Shown here in pieces: positions 9,453-19,549 of a stretch of 64,000 nt of DNA (position 1 is its first letter; each line of letters starts with the position of its first letter). The stretch is from Candidatus Zipacnadia bacterium (GTDB taxonomy: Bacteria; Armatimonadota; Zipacnadia; Zipacnadales; UBA5352), in contig JALGUJ010000002.1 of NCBI GenBank assembly GCA_029820945.1, positions 47,921-111,920 of the forward strand. Direction: 5' to 3'. A model generated the notes under the pieces. The model did no database searches. It saw only the letters and a program-made list of their open reading frames with translations, and was not told where the DNA came from. The position numbers and the translations under genes are program-made.

Positions 9453-9472
9453 CAACGGCGGCGTATCCACGG

Positions 9473-12400
9473 CTACTCCTGCGGCCAGGCGACAGCGTCC
9501 ACCAGCCGCCCGTCGCGCAGCAGCTTGAGCATCACGGGTGTGCCCTCGGCGATCTCCGGCAACGCATCTCCCGGTTTCACCGTGGCAAGGCGCGCCCCCT
9601 TGCCATCGACCACCACGATCTCGCCCTCGCCGCCCGCGCGGCCGCCCTCGACGCTCAGCCGGCGGGGCAGGCGAGCGATTACGGCGGCGGTGTTGCGGCG
9701 CATGCGCAAGGATAGACCGTGACCGCCGTCGGCCTCGACCGGCTCCAGCTCCTCGCCGGTTAGCAGGTTAATGTAGCGATGGTCGGCATCGGGCTCAACC
9801 GGCAGCAGCGGCTCCTCAACCGTGTGGCCGGTGGCGTTGAAGAGCGTCCAGATGACCTTCCCGGCGCCCTGGAAGCGATTCGCGTAGACCAGCGGCACCA
9901 GCGTGGGCACCAGCGGCTCCATCGCCTCGCCCTCGAACACGTCCGTGTTCTCGCGCAGCGTGGCGTGGACCTCCGGCCGATGCCGCGCGCTGCCGCTGAA
10001 TGTGGCTGTCGCGTTGAAGAGAGCCCACTCCTGCTTGAGCTCGTGCTCGGGTCGGGCGATCTCGAACGGCTTGCAGTGGCGGAAGTAGAAGCGGAACAGG
10101 TTGCACGGTACGGGCCTCACCGGGGAGACATGTCCGGCCGATGATTCATGGAACAGCGCGCCCTCCAGCGTCGAGCACAGGTGGTCGTTGCCCGGGTACT
10201 CGGTCATCAGCACCAGGCCGTTGCGGACCTCATCCATCGCCTCATGCACCAGGCGGCAGGAGCGCTGAGTCGCCTGCAGCCACGCGTTGTGCCCGGGCTC
10301 GGCGAAGATGTGGCTGTGCCGGTCGTTGTAGCAGACCCAGCCGCCATGGCCGTACTCGTCGAGCCGCACGCCGTCAATGCCGGTGTCGCGGCAGACGCGC
10401 GCGACGGTCTCGGCCAGGTAGTCCGGCCAGAACTGCGCGTCCGAGCACATCTGGTAGCTGCCCCACTGGCCGGTATAGTCGCCGGGGACCTTCGGGCACC
10501 AGTGCTGGCTCTGCGGGTTCGCCCAGTCCGGGTCGATGACGGCCTGGTCGCGGGCATGCTGCTTCGCCACGTCCGTGGTCGCGCACGCGAGGACGCCTTC
10601 GATGTAGAACGTAGGCAGAACGCCCATGTCGCGGATGCGGTCGATGTAGTCGCGCAGCGCGTCCTTACCGCCCCAGGGCTCGTAGTATTTGTAGTCGCCG
10701 CGGTTCTTCGTGTACATGGTCCGGCCGGTCACCGGCTCGACCAGGAACGAGGACTTGCGGAAGTTGTAGAACCGCTCGCCGCACTGCTCCTTCACCTGAT
10801 CCAGGGGCGTGTTCCAGGGGCCGAGCTCGCCCCACTTCCACCACGACATCAGCTCGGCGATGTCCACGTTCTCGCGGATGGCCTCCAGCGTGAAGCCGTT
10901 CTCATCCACGAGCTGCCCACTCCAGCCCGTCGGGTCGATGTACCAGCGATCGGTGAAGGCCGACGGGTACGGTCGCGTGCCCCACGCCTCGCGTGCCCAG
11001 CGAACGTAGCGCTCCAGCGCCGGCCGCCAGTCTCCGGCGTGGCTGCCGATGGCGACGGCCGGGACCTCGAAGTCCTCCCCGGACGCGCGGGTGCGGCGGG
11101 CGTAGTCGAGGCACAGGCCGATACCGGGGTCGGGCTCCAGGGCATCGAACCAGGTCATTTCCTCGCGCATCCGCGTGGTGGTGTTCTGCCAGGTGAACTC
11201 GACCGGCGGAGCGATCCCCTTACGGAGCGCCGGGAACTTGAGCAGCCCGGTCGGATCATGGCAGCGGAGGTACATGCCGCCACCGCGCTCGGGCGAGAAC
11301 AGGTCGATCATCTGCCACCACGCGGTGTTGTTGCCGTAGCAGGAGCGCAGGAGGGTCTCGCTGTCGGCGATCACGCCGCCGTACATCGGGAAGAGGTAGT
11401 AGTCATCGCCCGGATCCTGGGACAGCTCGATGCCCGACAGGTGCGGGAAGGAGACGTAGAAGTCCACCGGCCCATCGCTCTGATTCTCGACCTGCAGCGA
11501 CAGCGCCAGCTCATCTTCGTGCGTGGCCGCCGTGAGCCGCGCGGTCAGGCCGGTGTCGCCGACCGCAAGCGTGGTCGCAAACCCGCCCTCCACGGGCTCG
11601 ATCTCCCGCACCGTGCAGTCCCGGCAGCCGAAGACCTCCTCGCCGACCTTGATGCGGAATAGGTGCGTGGCCTCCGGTCGGGCGAGCACGTCGCGGTCAA
11701 CCTCCGCCACATGCAGGCTCTCGAGCGCGAGGGTTGGCTCGGTGCTGAAGACCGCGCGCAGGCCCGCGGTCTCCAGGGTAGCGACGCCGTCGGCGATGGT
11801 GCACGATGGTTCGACCTCGCGGCGCCGGCCGGCCGGCGCCGCGACCTCCGGGCGCATGTTGATGCCGGGCTCTGGAGCGGAGACCGAGCGGGTGTATGCG
11901 ATCTCGATCTCAGTAACGCCTTCGGCCGGGCGCACGGTCAGCGAGCCGGGCGTGGCGGTGGTGGCCGGCACCGTGGAAACGAGCGCTCCGTCCTCCTGCC
12001 GGGCCTCGTCCTCCAGCGGCTGCTCCTGGCGATCGAGCCACGCGACCTCGGGTACCGGGCCCCGGTAGCGGACGGTCGCGGTCATCGGCTGTGAGCCGTC
12101 GAAGGCGTCGCGGTCGGGCTCGAGCACCCAGGCGTTGCCGTCGCGCCCTGCCCAGGCGATCAGTCCGCCCGGATCGTCGAGTTCATCGGGGGGGCGCCAG
12201 GTGGCCGTCCGGTCGGTCTCGCCCTCAATGAGCACCAGGCGGATCATGAACTCGCCGCGGGCGTCGTTGGTGTTCAGGCCCTGCTCCCAGGTCTCGCCGC
12301 CGTCGTAGCTGGTGCGGCTGTGTCCGAGCTGGACGGAGTTGTCGATGCCCGGGTAGATGTAGTCGTCGTCGTTGCCGGGCACCTTACGGATAATGACCTC

Positions 12401-12859
12401 GTTCTCGCCCGGCTGCAGGTGCTGGACGGGCACGGGCACGTCCACCCACTCCCAGCGGAGCGGATCGCTCGCGCCGGCGCGGCCCGGGAAGCGCGGGTCG
12501 GCGGTCTCGAAGCGCAGCGGATGGCCGTTGACGACCACCTCGAAGGCGCCGTCGAGCCCGTTGTGCTCGCGGCCCTCCATGTTCCAGCTCCAGTCCTGCA
12601 GCCCGAAGTACATGCGGACGCGCGCGTTGGAGGCGTGCTGCAGGGCGCCCTCGGGCAGCTCCGACAGGTCGAGGGTCTTGCGCGCCTGGTACTGAGAGGT
12701 GTTGATATGCGCCATGCGGAGCTTGGGGTTGTCGCTCCAGGTGCCGTCGTCATCGCGCAGCACGACGACCCCCCGGCGCGGGCGATCGACCATCCAGCCG
12801 TCCTGGGCGAGGGCGGCGGTCGCTATGAGCGCGACCGTGACGGCAGTCAGCGTGCGCAT
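9473..12859 (-). CDS. Secreted TIM-barrel glycosidase-like protein (DUF6259-like)
   Basis: A 1128-residue exported protein. The ATG at 12859 has GGAGGTG 5 nt upstream and starts a clear signal peptide (MRTLTAVTVALIATAALAQ); the open frame upstream of it looks non-coding. Residues about 20-235 are an N-terminal module with VVVLRDDDG and a tyrosine-rich YIYPGID...SYDGGETW stretch, shared with the protein at 51053-55315. A beta-sandwich region follows. Residues about 590-930 form a TIM barrel with WWKWGELGPWN, a long loop, and GIDGVRLDEYGHGG near 835, where the Asp is the likely nucleophile by analogy with GH31/GH36-clan enzymes. The C-terminus is a small beta domain. The overall look is that of DUF6259 proteins; this is my recollection of the family and was not searched. 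Substrate unknown. Confidence 0.85.
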   Translation of the reverse strand: MRTLTAVTVALIATAALAQDGWMVDRPRRGVVVLRDDDGTWSDNPKLRMAHINTSQYQARKTLDLSELPEGALQHASNARVRMYFGLQDWSWNMEGREHNGLDGAFEVVVNGHPLRFETADPRFPGRAGASDPLRWEWVDVPVPVQHLQPGENEVIIRKVPGNDDDYIYPGIDNSVQLGHSRTSYDGGETWEQGLNTNDARGEFMIRLVLIEGETDRTATWRPPDELDDPGGLIAWAGRDGNAWVLEPDRDAFDGSQPMTATVRYRGPVPEVAWLDRQEQPLEDEARQEDGALVSTVPATTATPGSLTVRPAEGVTEIEIAYTRSVSAPEPGINMRPEVAAPAGRRREVEPSCTIADGVATLETAGLRAVFSTEPTLALESLHVAEVDRDVLARPEATHLFRIKVGEEVFGCRDCTVREIEPVEGGFATTLAVGDTGLTARLTAATHEDELALSLQVENQSDGPVDFYVSFPHLSGIELSQDPGDDYYLFPMYGGVIADSETLLRSCYGNNTAWWQMIDLFSPERGGGMYLRCHDPTGLLKFPALRKGIAPPVEFTWQNTTTRMREEMTWFDALEPDPGIGLCLDYARRTRASGEDFEVPAVAIGSHAGDWRPALERYVRWAREAWGTRPYPSAFTDRWYIDPTGWSGQLVDENGFTLEAIRENVDIAELMSWWKWGELGPWNTPLDQVKEQCGERFYNFRKSSFLVEPVTGRTMYTKNRGDYKYYEPWGGKDALRDYIDRIRDMGVLPTFYIEGVLACATTDVAKQHARDQAVIDPDWANPQSQHWCPKVPGDYTGQWGSYQMCSDAQFWPDYLAETVARVCRDTGIDGVRLDEYGHGGWVCYNDRHSHIFAEPGHNAWLQATQRSCRLVHEAMDEVRNGLVLMTEYPGNDHLCSTLEGALFHESSAGHVSPVRPVPCNLFRFYFRHCKPFEIARPEHELKQEWALFNATATFSGSARHRPEVHATLRENTDVFEGEAMEPLVPTLVPLVYANRFQGAGKVIWTLFNATGHTVEEPLLPVEPDADHRYINLLTGEELEPVEADGGHGLSLRMRRNTAAVIARLPRRLSVEGGRAGGEGEIVVVDGKGARLATVKPGDALPEIAEGTPVMLKLLRDGRLVDAVAWPQE

Positions 12860-13034
12860 AGGCACCTCCAGGCGGGTGATGCCGGCGGTCAGCGAAGGCA
12901 GATTTCGCGCGGGAAAGGCGGGAGTCCTCTGCGGACGGCAGCATCCGGCAGTAACCGCCCGTGGAAGGTCGCACTTTCTCCCCCGACGAAGGCGCAGCGC
13001 CCAAACGCACGCTGACGTGGGGAGTGGTTCGCGC

Positions 13035-14069
13035 ATGACCGGGGATGGGAGGCCGCCCCTGCGGGCCGGGCTGATCGGCTGCGGGGGAATCTCGGGCAAC
13101 CACCTGGCCGGATACAGGCTGGTGGATCAGGCCGAGCTGGTGGCCTGCTGCGACGTCATCGCGGAGAAGGCCGAGGACTTCGCGCGGCGGGCCGGGATCG
13201 AGGCCGCGTACACCGACTACCAGGAGATGCTCACCCGCGAGGACCTCGACATGGTGGACATCTGCGCGGTCGATGAGGTGCACGCGGAGATCGCGATCGC
13301 GGCGCTGCAGGCGGGCAAGCACGCGCTCATCGAGAAGCCGCTGGCGATGAGCGCGGAGGAGGGACAGGCGATCATCGCCGCCGCGCGCGAGAGCGGCTGC
13401 AAGGCGATGTGCGCGCAGAGCCTGCGCTGGCAGCCGAAGTGGCGGGCGATCAAGCAGCTCATCGACGATGGGCGCATCGGGCGGCCGGTCTACGTGCGCT
13501 TCAGTGGGCCCTCGACGCCCTTCTGGACGCCCGACCAGATCGACGCCTACCGCGACCGGCCCGCCGAGTGGCTGCTGATCCACAATGGGATGCACGCGTT
13601 CGACCTCATGGCGTGGCTGCTGGACAGCCTGCCGGTCAGGGTGCACGCGCGATCGCACCCCGGCCAGGAGTGGCTGCCGGTGCACGAGTACGTGAGCTGC
13701 GTGACGCGGTTCGAGAACGGCGCCATCGCGCACACCGAGCAGAACCGGATCATGCAGCCACCGCGCTACCCGCTCGGCAACGAGATCTACGTCGTCGGCA
13801 CGCAGGGGACGCTGGACAAGACCGACCGCCTGACCTATACGACGAGCCTCTACAACGATGACGGTTTCAGGCTGCTCGATGCGGGCAGCACCTACGGGCT
13901 GGACGATCCGGACATGCCCTTCGCCTGCGAGATCCGCGAGTTCGCGCGGGCGGTGATCGATGACACCGAGGTGCCGATTCCGCTGGAGACCTCGCTACGC
14001 GTGCTCAAGGCCGTGCTGGCCGGCGCTGAGTCGATGAAGACCGGAGAGGCGGTGGCGATCGATGCATGA
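13035..14069 (+). CDS. Gfo/Idh/MocA-family NAD(P)-dependent oxidoreductase
   Basis: A 344-residue cytosolic dehydrogenase. A Rossmann motif (AGLIGCGGISGNHLAGY) opens the protein. YTDYQEMLTREDLDMVDIC follows, then the family hallmark EKPLA near residue 100, and a C-terminal alpha/beta domain ending in the usual LRVLKAVLAG. The ATG at 13035 is placed at the domain edge; the frame is open far upstream, but that part overlaps the promoter region of a divergent gene and reads as non-coding. Ribosome binding is weak (GGGGAG about 10 nt upstream). Members oxidise or reduce sugars and inositols, or cleave glycosides by a redox mechanism. With the next, overlapping gene it probably handles products of the secreted enzymes. 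Confidence 0.9.
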   Translation: MTGDGRPPLRAGLIGCGGISGNHLAGYRLVDQAELVACCDVIAEKAEDFARRAGIEAAYTDYQEMLTREDLDMVDICAVDEVHAEIAIAALQAGKHALIEKPLAMSAEEGQAIIAAARESGCKAMCAQSLRWQPKWRAIKQLIDDGRIGRPVYVRFSGPSTPFWTPDQIDAYRDRPAEWLLIHNGMHAFDLMAWLLDSLPVRVHARSHPGQEWLPVHEYVSCVTRFENGAIAHTEQNRIMQPPRYPLGNEIYVVGTQGTLDKTDRLTYTTSLYNDDGFRLLDAGSTYGLDDPDMPFACEIREFARAVIDDTEVPIPLETSLRVLKAVLAGAESMKTGEAVAIDA

Positions 14070-15138
14070 GCCGATCCGATGCGGTATCGTCGGCTTCGAG
14101 TACGGTCACCAGAGCGCGTTCGGCACGGCGCTGGCCGATGAGCCGAAGGCGGAGATCGTCGGGGTCGCGGGTATGCCTGACGCGTCGGAGGAGGCGCGGG
14201 TGAGGGGACGCGAGTTCGCCGAGCGCTGTGGCGTGGCGTACTTCGACGACCCGTGGGCGCTGATGGACGCGGAGGCCCCGGAGGCCGTCTCGCTCTGCCT
14301 GCCGCCGGAGCGCAACCCGGAGGTCGTGGTGGAGATGGCCTCGCGCGGGGTGCATGTGATGAGCGAGAAGCCGGTGGCGGCCGGCAGTGACGGGGCGTGC
14401 CGCATCGCCGAGGCGGTCGGGCGGTCGGGCATCAAGTTCACCTTCGGCTTCCACGCGGCGCGGTTCGCCAGGCCCGTCTCGCGCGCCATTGGCGCGGTGC
14501 GCGGCGGGCAGGTGGGCGAGGTGCGCATCCTCAACGGCACGCATCTGCAGGTGAAGGGCCCGCGCTACACCATCTCGGTGGAGGAGGCCAGGCGGCGCAG
14601 GGCCGCCGGCGAGCCGTCCGTGGGCGAGCTGGCCAACCACGGCGGCTATCTCTTCCTGGCGTTCACCGCGTATACCGATTCGCGCGTGGGCTCGGTCTTC
14701 TGCGAGCAGGACGCGTTCTTCTACGAGAGCTACCGCATCGCACAGATCGAGGACCTGTCTGTGGTGAGCCTGGAGTACGAGAGCGGAGTGGTGGGCACTG
14801 CCGTGGTCGGCCGCACGACTACGAAGTCGCTGCCGACCACGGACGTGCGCCACGAGATCATCGGCAGCGGTGGCGTGCTGCACGTCAACGCGATGCGCGA
14901 CCGCGTCTTCGTCTACGGCGAGTTCGAGGATGGGGACGAGTTCAACCGCGGCGGCTTCGACACGCCCGCCTTCGGCCCTGAATCGTGGCGGCTCTACGTG
15001 GATGACTTCCTGCGCGCAATCATCGAGGGCCGCGACCCGGAGCTGACCGCCCGGGACGCGCTCGAGTTCCACCTAACGCTGGAGGCGGCGTACGAGTCGG
15101 CGGCCACGCAGAGGGTGATCGAGGTGGAGCGGTCGTGA
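14062..15138 (+). CDS. Gfo/Idh/MocA-family oxidoreductase
   Basis: A 358-residue protein whose ATG overlaps the previous gene by 8 nt, so the two are translationally coupled. It starts IRCGIVGFEYGHQSAFG; the usual GxGxxG is replaced by GIVGFEYG, so dinucleotide binding may differ. The EKP motif is present (MSEKPVAAGSDG, near residue 97), as is the C-terminal domain with FAGP-like NHGGYLFLAF and a final EAAYESA helix. No signal peptide. Two dissimilar family members side by side suggest consecutive steps, or a heteromeric enzyme, on one sugar; the sequence does not say which. Confidence 0.88.
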   Translation: MHEPIRCGIVGFEYGHQSAFGTALADEPKAEIVGVAGMPDASEEARVRGREFAERCGVAYFDDPWALMDAEAPEAVSLCLPPERNPEVVVEMASRGVHVMSEKPVAAGSDGACRIAEAVGRSGIKFTFGFHAARFARPVSRAIGAVRGGQVGEVRILNGTHLQVKGPRYTISVEEARRRRAAGEPSVGELANHGGYLFLAFTAYTDSRVGSVFCEQDAFFYESYRIAQIEDLSVVSLEYESGVVGTAVVGRTTTKSLPTTDVRHEIIGSGGVLHVNAMRDRVFVYGEFEDGDEFNRGGFDTPAFGPESWRLYVDDFLRAIIEGRDPELTARDALEFHLTLEAAYESAATQRVIEVERS

Positions 15139-15211
15139 CATATCGCCCGCCCCCTGGCGGCTGACGGCAGCGGACCTTCGGCCCGCGCGCCGGCGGGAGT
15201 GCCCGCAGCGG

Positions 15212-16110
15212 TCAGTCCTGAAGGTCCCGGAGCAGCTCCAGCACCGCGCGCTTGGCGGCACGAAAGTGCCGGGCGTCCTCCACCGCGACGTCCTGCCAGA
15301 CGGGCTGGGCGACGTACTTCTCGTAGACCCGCTGCTGCAGGGGCAGGAGCGCATCCTCGCCACCGAGTATCGCATCCAGCCGGGCCTGAAGGACCGCGCG
15401 GGCATCGCCGTTCCCGGTGGCGGCGATGTGGTCGCGGGCCAACACGAACAGCGCGGCGTCGTCGTTACCATCGCGGATGCCCTCGACCGCCGGTGAGGAG
15501 ATGACCCGGCCGTCGCGCCACTCGACGGAGCGGCTCTCCTCCCGCCACCAGTAGTATGTCCAGGTGCCGCAGCCGAGCAGGTCGCGCGCGAGCGCCGGCC
15601 ACGCCAGGCGGCGCATGTCCTGGTAGGGAAGGTCGCGCTGCAGGCTCGTGTGGTAGAGGGCCTCGTCGGCCGGATCGATGGCCGCGAGAGCCTCCCCGTC
15701 GGGATCCGGCTTGCGGTAGGTGTAGCGCACCGTGAAGGCCCTGCCGTTCTCGCGCGGATCCGAGCCATCGGCTGGCTGGGCCCGACGAGGATGACCGGTC
15801 CATCCCCGGGCGGCTCGGCCTCGGCGAGGTCCAGCAGCTCCGGCTGGGAGCCCGTCACCCGCTCGACGGCCGCTGGCAGCGCCTCGACGGATATGTCGAT
15901 CGAGCGCGCGAAGGTGCTCTTCGCCAACGGCAGCCACGCACCGGTCTCAGGATCGCGCTCGGCCATGCCGTCGTAGGCGATCACGAACCGGGGCGTGCCG
16001 TCCGAGATGAGCGTCAGCGGGTCGTGATCGGGCGCGTCATGGAATGTCACCGGGTTGAGGGCGGGGTTGCGGCCGGCAACGGGCAGCCGGCCTCTGCGTG
16101 AGCGGGCCAC
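15212..16110 (-). pseudogene. Internally deleted glycosidase remnant (DUF4838-like N-part joined out of frame to DUF4091-like C-part)
   Basis: Two frames on the minus strand make one story. From about 16065 to 15780 the protein reads LTLISDGTPRFVIAYDGM ... LPAAVERVTGSQPELLDL ... GPVILVGPSQP, the N-terminal fold that precedes the barrel in GH67/GH20-type and DUF4838 proteins. At about 15775 the sense passes to another frame, reading AFTVRYTYRKPDPDG ... WPALARDLLGCGTWTYYWW ... SPAVEGIRDGNDDAALFVL to the TGA at 15212. This resembles the end of DUF4091/GH123-type catalytic domains. The roughly 300-500 residues of barrel expected between them are absent, and no signal peptide or good start is seen. 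I read it as a gene that lost its middle and then its frame. Confidence 0.65.
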
Positions 16111-16198
16111 GAAGCGCGGTGCCTCGACGAGGGCTGTCGCCCCATCACGGGGAAGCTACCGGCAGGACAATCACCGCCGGGTGGTCAGGAATCGGATC

Positions 16199-19100
16199 AT
16201 GTACTGGCGCCGGACTGCATGGGTGGCGACCATTCTGTGCCTCCCTGGGGGCATGGCGGCGGGCGAGGACCTGCTGGCCAATCCAGGCTTCGAGGAGATC
16301 GACGAGGAGACCGGCTTCGCCGCCGGGTGGGAGCCGGTGTACTGGAGCAACCCCGACGGCATCATCGAGGCATCGGAGATCGCGCACTCGGGCGAGCGCT
16401 CGGTGCTGCTCGATGGTCTGCCCGCCGAGGAGATCACCGATGCCGGAAAGCGCAATAACCTGCTGGTGGCGCAGGACTTCGGCGACCGCATCACCGGGAT
16501 GCGCAGGCTGGTGCTGCGTGGGTGGGTGAGGACCGAGGGCGACGGCGCCGCCCGCTTCTCGGCCTTCACCTATGACGCGGAGGGCAATCGGCTCCAGTAT
16601 CAGTCCTCGCAGTTCTGGACGGGCGTCGCCGACTGGGTCGAGGTCGCCTGGACCTTCACGACCGAGCCGGAGACCGCGAAGCTGATCATCTACCTGCGCA
16701 ACTCCGGCGAGGACCGCGTCTGGTACGACGACATGGCCCTCAGCGCCGCGGAGGACGTGCTGGACAGCGGCGTGGCGCAGGTGCTGATCGATCCGCTGGT
16801 CGGGGGACGGGTGCGCAGCTTCGCGCCGGCCGAGTCCGGCCGCGAGCAGACGGTCTGGCAGGGCGTGCAGCCCGGGGGCATGGGGGCGGAGATCGTGCCC
16901 GCGGAGCGCTACCCCGGGCCGCTTCGCGATGCGCCCTACGAGGCGACGGTCCTCGAGCCCAACCGCCGCGTGCTGCTGCGGCGCGAGGCCACCCATCCGG
17001 ACATAGCCGGCCTGGTGATCGAGAAGACCTATGCGATGGACGAGGGCTCCGCGACGCTGGACGTGATGCTGAAGGTCACCAACGCGGGCGATGAGCCGCG
17101 AGAGTGGGCCATGCGCGCGCAGCAGTGCCTGCCGCCCCTCGGCGGCACCTTCACCTGGCAGGACGACCAGGGACTCCGCGTCTACCGCCATCCGGAGCAC
17201 GTGCTCAAGACCACCATCTGGATCGAGGACCTCGCCGGCGACTGGATCGCGCAGACCGGACCCGAGTCCGGCGGCATGGTGATGCAATTCGACGGCGAAC
17301 GAGTCGCGAAGGCGCTGCTGTACTTCGCGTACGATCTGCAGACCATCGAATGGTTCTATGAGCCGAAAACGCTCGCGCCGGGTGATGTCTGGGAGACCAC
17401 CTACCGCATCGCCGCCGTCTCTGATGCCGGCCCGATCGTACACGCCGAGCCCGACATCGCGCTCTCCGTGGATCCGCTGGTCTTCGCGGCGGAGCAGGAC
17501 TACACGCTGGCCCTGCACGCGCTGGGCGCCGAGCAGGCGCGTGAGGTGACCGTGGCGGGCATCCTGGGCACAGGCGACCGCGAGGCCTTCGAGGACCTGC
17601 TGGAGGCGCGGGCGCTCGACCCGGCGGAGCTGGACCTGCCGTGGGCCGGCCTCGGCGTGCGGGGCATCGAGGTCGAGCTGCGGGCGGGAGACGAGCGGGC
17701 CGAAGTGATGCTCTCGCAGGAGACGGTGACCGATGAGCCGGTCCGCGAGCTGCCGCCGCCACCCGCGACCGTCGCGGTCTCGACGGGCTTCTTCCCGTAC
17801 GGCGAGTACTACCGCGGCTCGCAGGTCGCGGACGCGGGGACCGAGGACTTCATGGCGCGCCAGTTGCGCACCTACCGCCGCGGCTACCTGAACACCTACA
17901 TCATCACCGAGCGCATCCCGCTGAACCAGTTCCGCGAGTCCGGGGAATCGTGGCTGCTCGAGACCCTGCGGAGCATGGACATGCGTCTGTTCCCCAAGGG
18001 CGAGTTCATGCGCGTGTTCGAGGAGGTCGATGGTGACAGGCGAGAGGTCTTCCCCGGTAACTACGCGCGCGAGCAGGCGATCGAGCGCATCGAGTCGGGC
18101 GGGTACGATCTCGACCTGCGCCGGGCCTTCGCGGACAAGTACGGCGACACGGTCGTCGCGTGGGATGTCAGCGACGAGCCCGGCCCCGAGCACATCCCCA
18201 ACTACATGATGATCCAGAGCATCTTCCGCGAGATCATGCCCGACATCCCCGCGGTGACCATCCTCAACATCCAGCGGACCGAGTTCCTGCCGTACATGCC
18301 AATCTACTACGGCGACGAGTACCCCATCCGCAACACCGGGCGCCGCCCGTGGGAGGTGTACGACGTCGTCCGGTTCTGCGCCACGCACACTCCGGCGCCA
18401 GTCTGGGTCATGCTGCAGGCGTTCGGCGGGCTCGAGGGCTACTCATGGTACCTGCCCACCGGGCCCGAGATGCGCATGATGATCTACTCGGTGCTGGCCG
18501 CCGGTGGCAAGGGCATCACCTTCCACGGCTCCCACTCGCCCCCGTGCTGGCGCCACAACCTCTACTACTTCTTCACCAGCATCGACGCCTGGGGCGCATA
18601 CACGCCGGCGTGGACGGCCATGGTGGAGGCGGGGCGGCAGGTGACCGCCATCGGCTCGGTGATGCTCGACACCGAGGTGGATGAGACTGAGGCCTTCACG
18701 GTGCGCTGCGCGCAGGTCGAGACTGAGGGCGGCTACGCGGGCTCTGCCGTCCGGCTGGGGATCCTGCGCCAGCCGGACGCGGGCGGGCGCTTCATCGTGG
18801 CGGTGAACCAGGATATCACCGGCCCCCAGCAGGCGGAGCTACTCGCCGACCCCGAGCTTGTGGCCGAGGACGCGCTGCTCTACGACCTGTTCGAGCTGGC
18901 GGAGATCGGCCCGGCCCGCCGGGAGCACGCGATCGCCCTCGCGGCGGGTGACGCGCGCATCTTCTTCTGCGGCTCGCCCGAGGCCGGCGCGGCGGTGCTG
19001 GACGCGGTGCACGGCGCGCACTACCGCAACGAGGCGCCCATCTATCGGCTCGACGCCTCGGTCGCGGAGGCCAACGAGATCCGTCTGCGCGAGGCCGACG

Positions 19101-19549
19101 CCCTCGCCCAGCAGGCCGCCGAGGCGTACGAGGCGGGCGACGGGGCCCTGGCCCACCAGCGCATCGTGGAGGCCCGGCAGGCCGTCGCCGACGCAATCGC
19201 GGCGCATGAGCCGCTCGCTGCGGTCGTCGCCGGCCTGAAGGAGACGCTGGAGCTGCTGGCGCCGGTGGCGAACACCTTCCGGGAGCACTTCGACGTGGTT
19301 GTGCCGCCCGCGGATCGCGAGGGCGTGCCGCGCGGGCAGGTCTGGCAGAACACGCGGGACGCGCGGATGCAGCAGTACGCCGACGAGACCGCGCAGTGCT
19401 TCACCGCTCGCATTGCCCTTGAGCGGCGGCTCCACGCGGGCGAGGCGGCGGTGATCGCGGATGAGGTCGCCGACCTGCTGGACCACGCGCGGCGCCTGAA
19501 CGACGAGGCGACCGCGTATGTGCTTCAGAAGGCCGGGGAGGCAGAGTGA
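16199..19549 (+). CDS. Secreted multidomain glycosidase-like protein with CBM4/9-type N-terminus and helical C-terminus
   Basis: A 1116-residue exported protein. The ATG at 16199 begins a signal peptide (MYWRRTAWVATILCLPGGMAAG); the longer open frame before it has no support. Residues about 25-180 are a CBM4/9-like jelly roll (LLANPGFEEIDEE ... VWYDDMALS). A beta-sandwich follows to about 510. A TIM-barrel-like region runs about 525-850 (VSTGFFPYGEYYRGSQV, VVAWDVSDEPGPEH with an acidic DEP, YGDEYPIRNTG, AAGGKGITFHG). The last about 150 residues are predicted helical (ANEIRLREADALAQQAAEAYEAG). I cannot name the enzyme family. It heads a five-gene run (16199-26177) in which every product has a signal peptide. 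Confidence 0.87.
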   Translation: MYWRRTAWVATILCLPGGMAAGEDLLANPGFEEIDEETGFAAGWEPVYWSNPDGIIEASEIAHSGERSVLLDGLPAEEITDAGKRNNLLVAQDFGDRITGMRRLVLRGWVRTEGDGAARFSAFTYDAEGNRLQYQSSQFWTGVADWVEVAWTFTTEPETAKLIIYLRNSGEDRVWYDDMALSAAEDVLDSGVAQVLIDPLVGGRVRSFAPAESGREQTVWQGVQPGGMGAEIVPAERYPGPLRDAPYEATVLEPNRRVLLRREATHPDIAGLVIEKTYAMDEGSATLDVMLKVTNAGDEPREWAMRAQQCLPPLGGTFTWQDDQGLRVYRHPEHVLKTTIWIEDLAGDWIAQTGPESGGMVMQFDGERVAKALLYFAYDLQTIEWFYEPKTLAPGDVWETTYRIAAVSDAGPIVHAEPDIALSVDPLVFAAEQDYTLALHALGAEQAREVTVAGILGTGDREAFEDLLEARALDPAELDLPWAGLGVRGIEVELRAGDERAEVMLSQETVTDEPVRELPPPPATVAVSTGFFPYGEYYRGSQVADAGTEDFMARQLRTYRRGYLNTYIITERIPLNQFRESGESWLLETLRSMDMRLFPKGEFMRVFEEVDGDRREVFPGNYAREQAIERIESGGYDLDLRRAFADKYGDTVVAWDVSDEPGPEHIPNYMMIQSIFREIMPDIPAVTILNIQRTEFLPYMPIYYGDEYPIRNTGRRPWEVYDVVRFCATHTPAPVWVMLQAFGGLEGYSWYLPTGPEMRMMIYSVLAAGGKGITFHGSHSPPCWRHNLYYFFTSIDAWGAYTPAWTAMVEAGRQVTAIGSVMLDTEVDETEAFTVRCAQVETEGGYAGSAVRLGILRQPDAGGRFIVAVNQDITGPQQAELLADPELVAEDALLYDLFELAEIGPARREHAIALAAGDARIFFCGSPEAGAAVLDAVHGAHYRNEAPIYRLDASVAEANEIRLREADALAQQAAEAYEAGDGALAHQRIVEARQAVADAIAAHEPLAAVVAGLKETLELLAPVANTFREHFDVVVPPADREGVPRGQVWQNTRDARMQQYADETAQCFTARIALERRLHAGEAAVIADEVADLLDHARRLNDEATAYVLQKAGEAE

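Noticed and set aside
10148..11662. 504-codon plus-strand frame inside the 9473-12859 gene
   Set aside because: No ribosome site or recognisable domain; the opposite strand has a full secreted enzyme.
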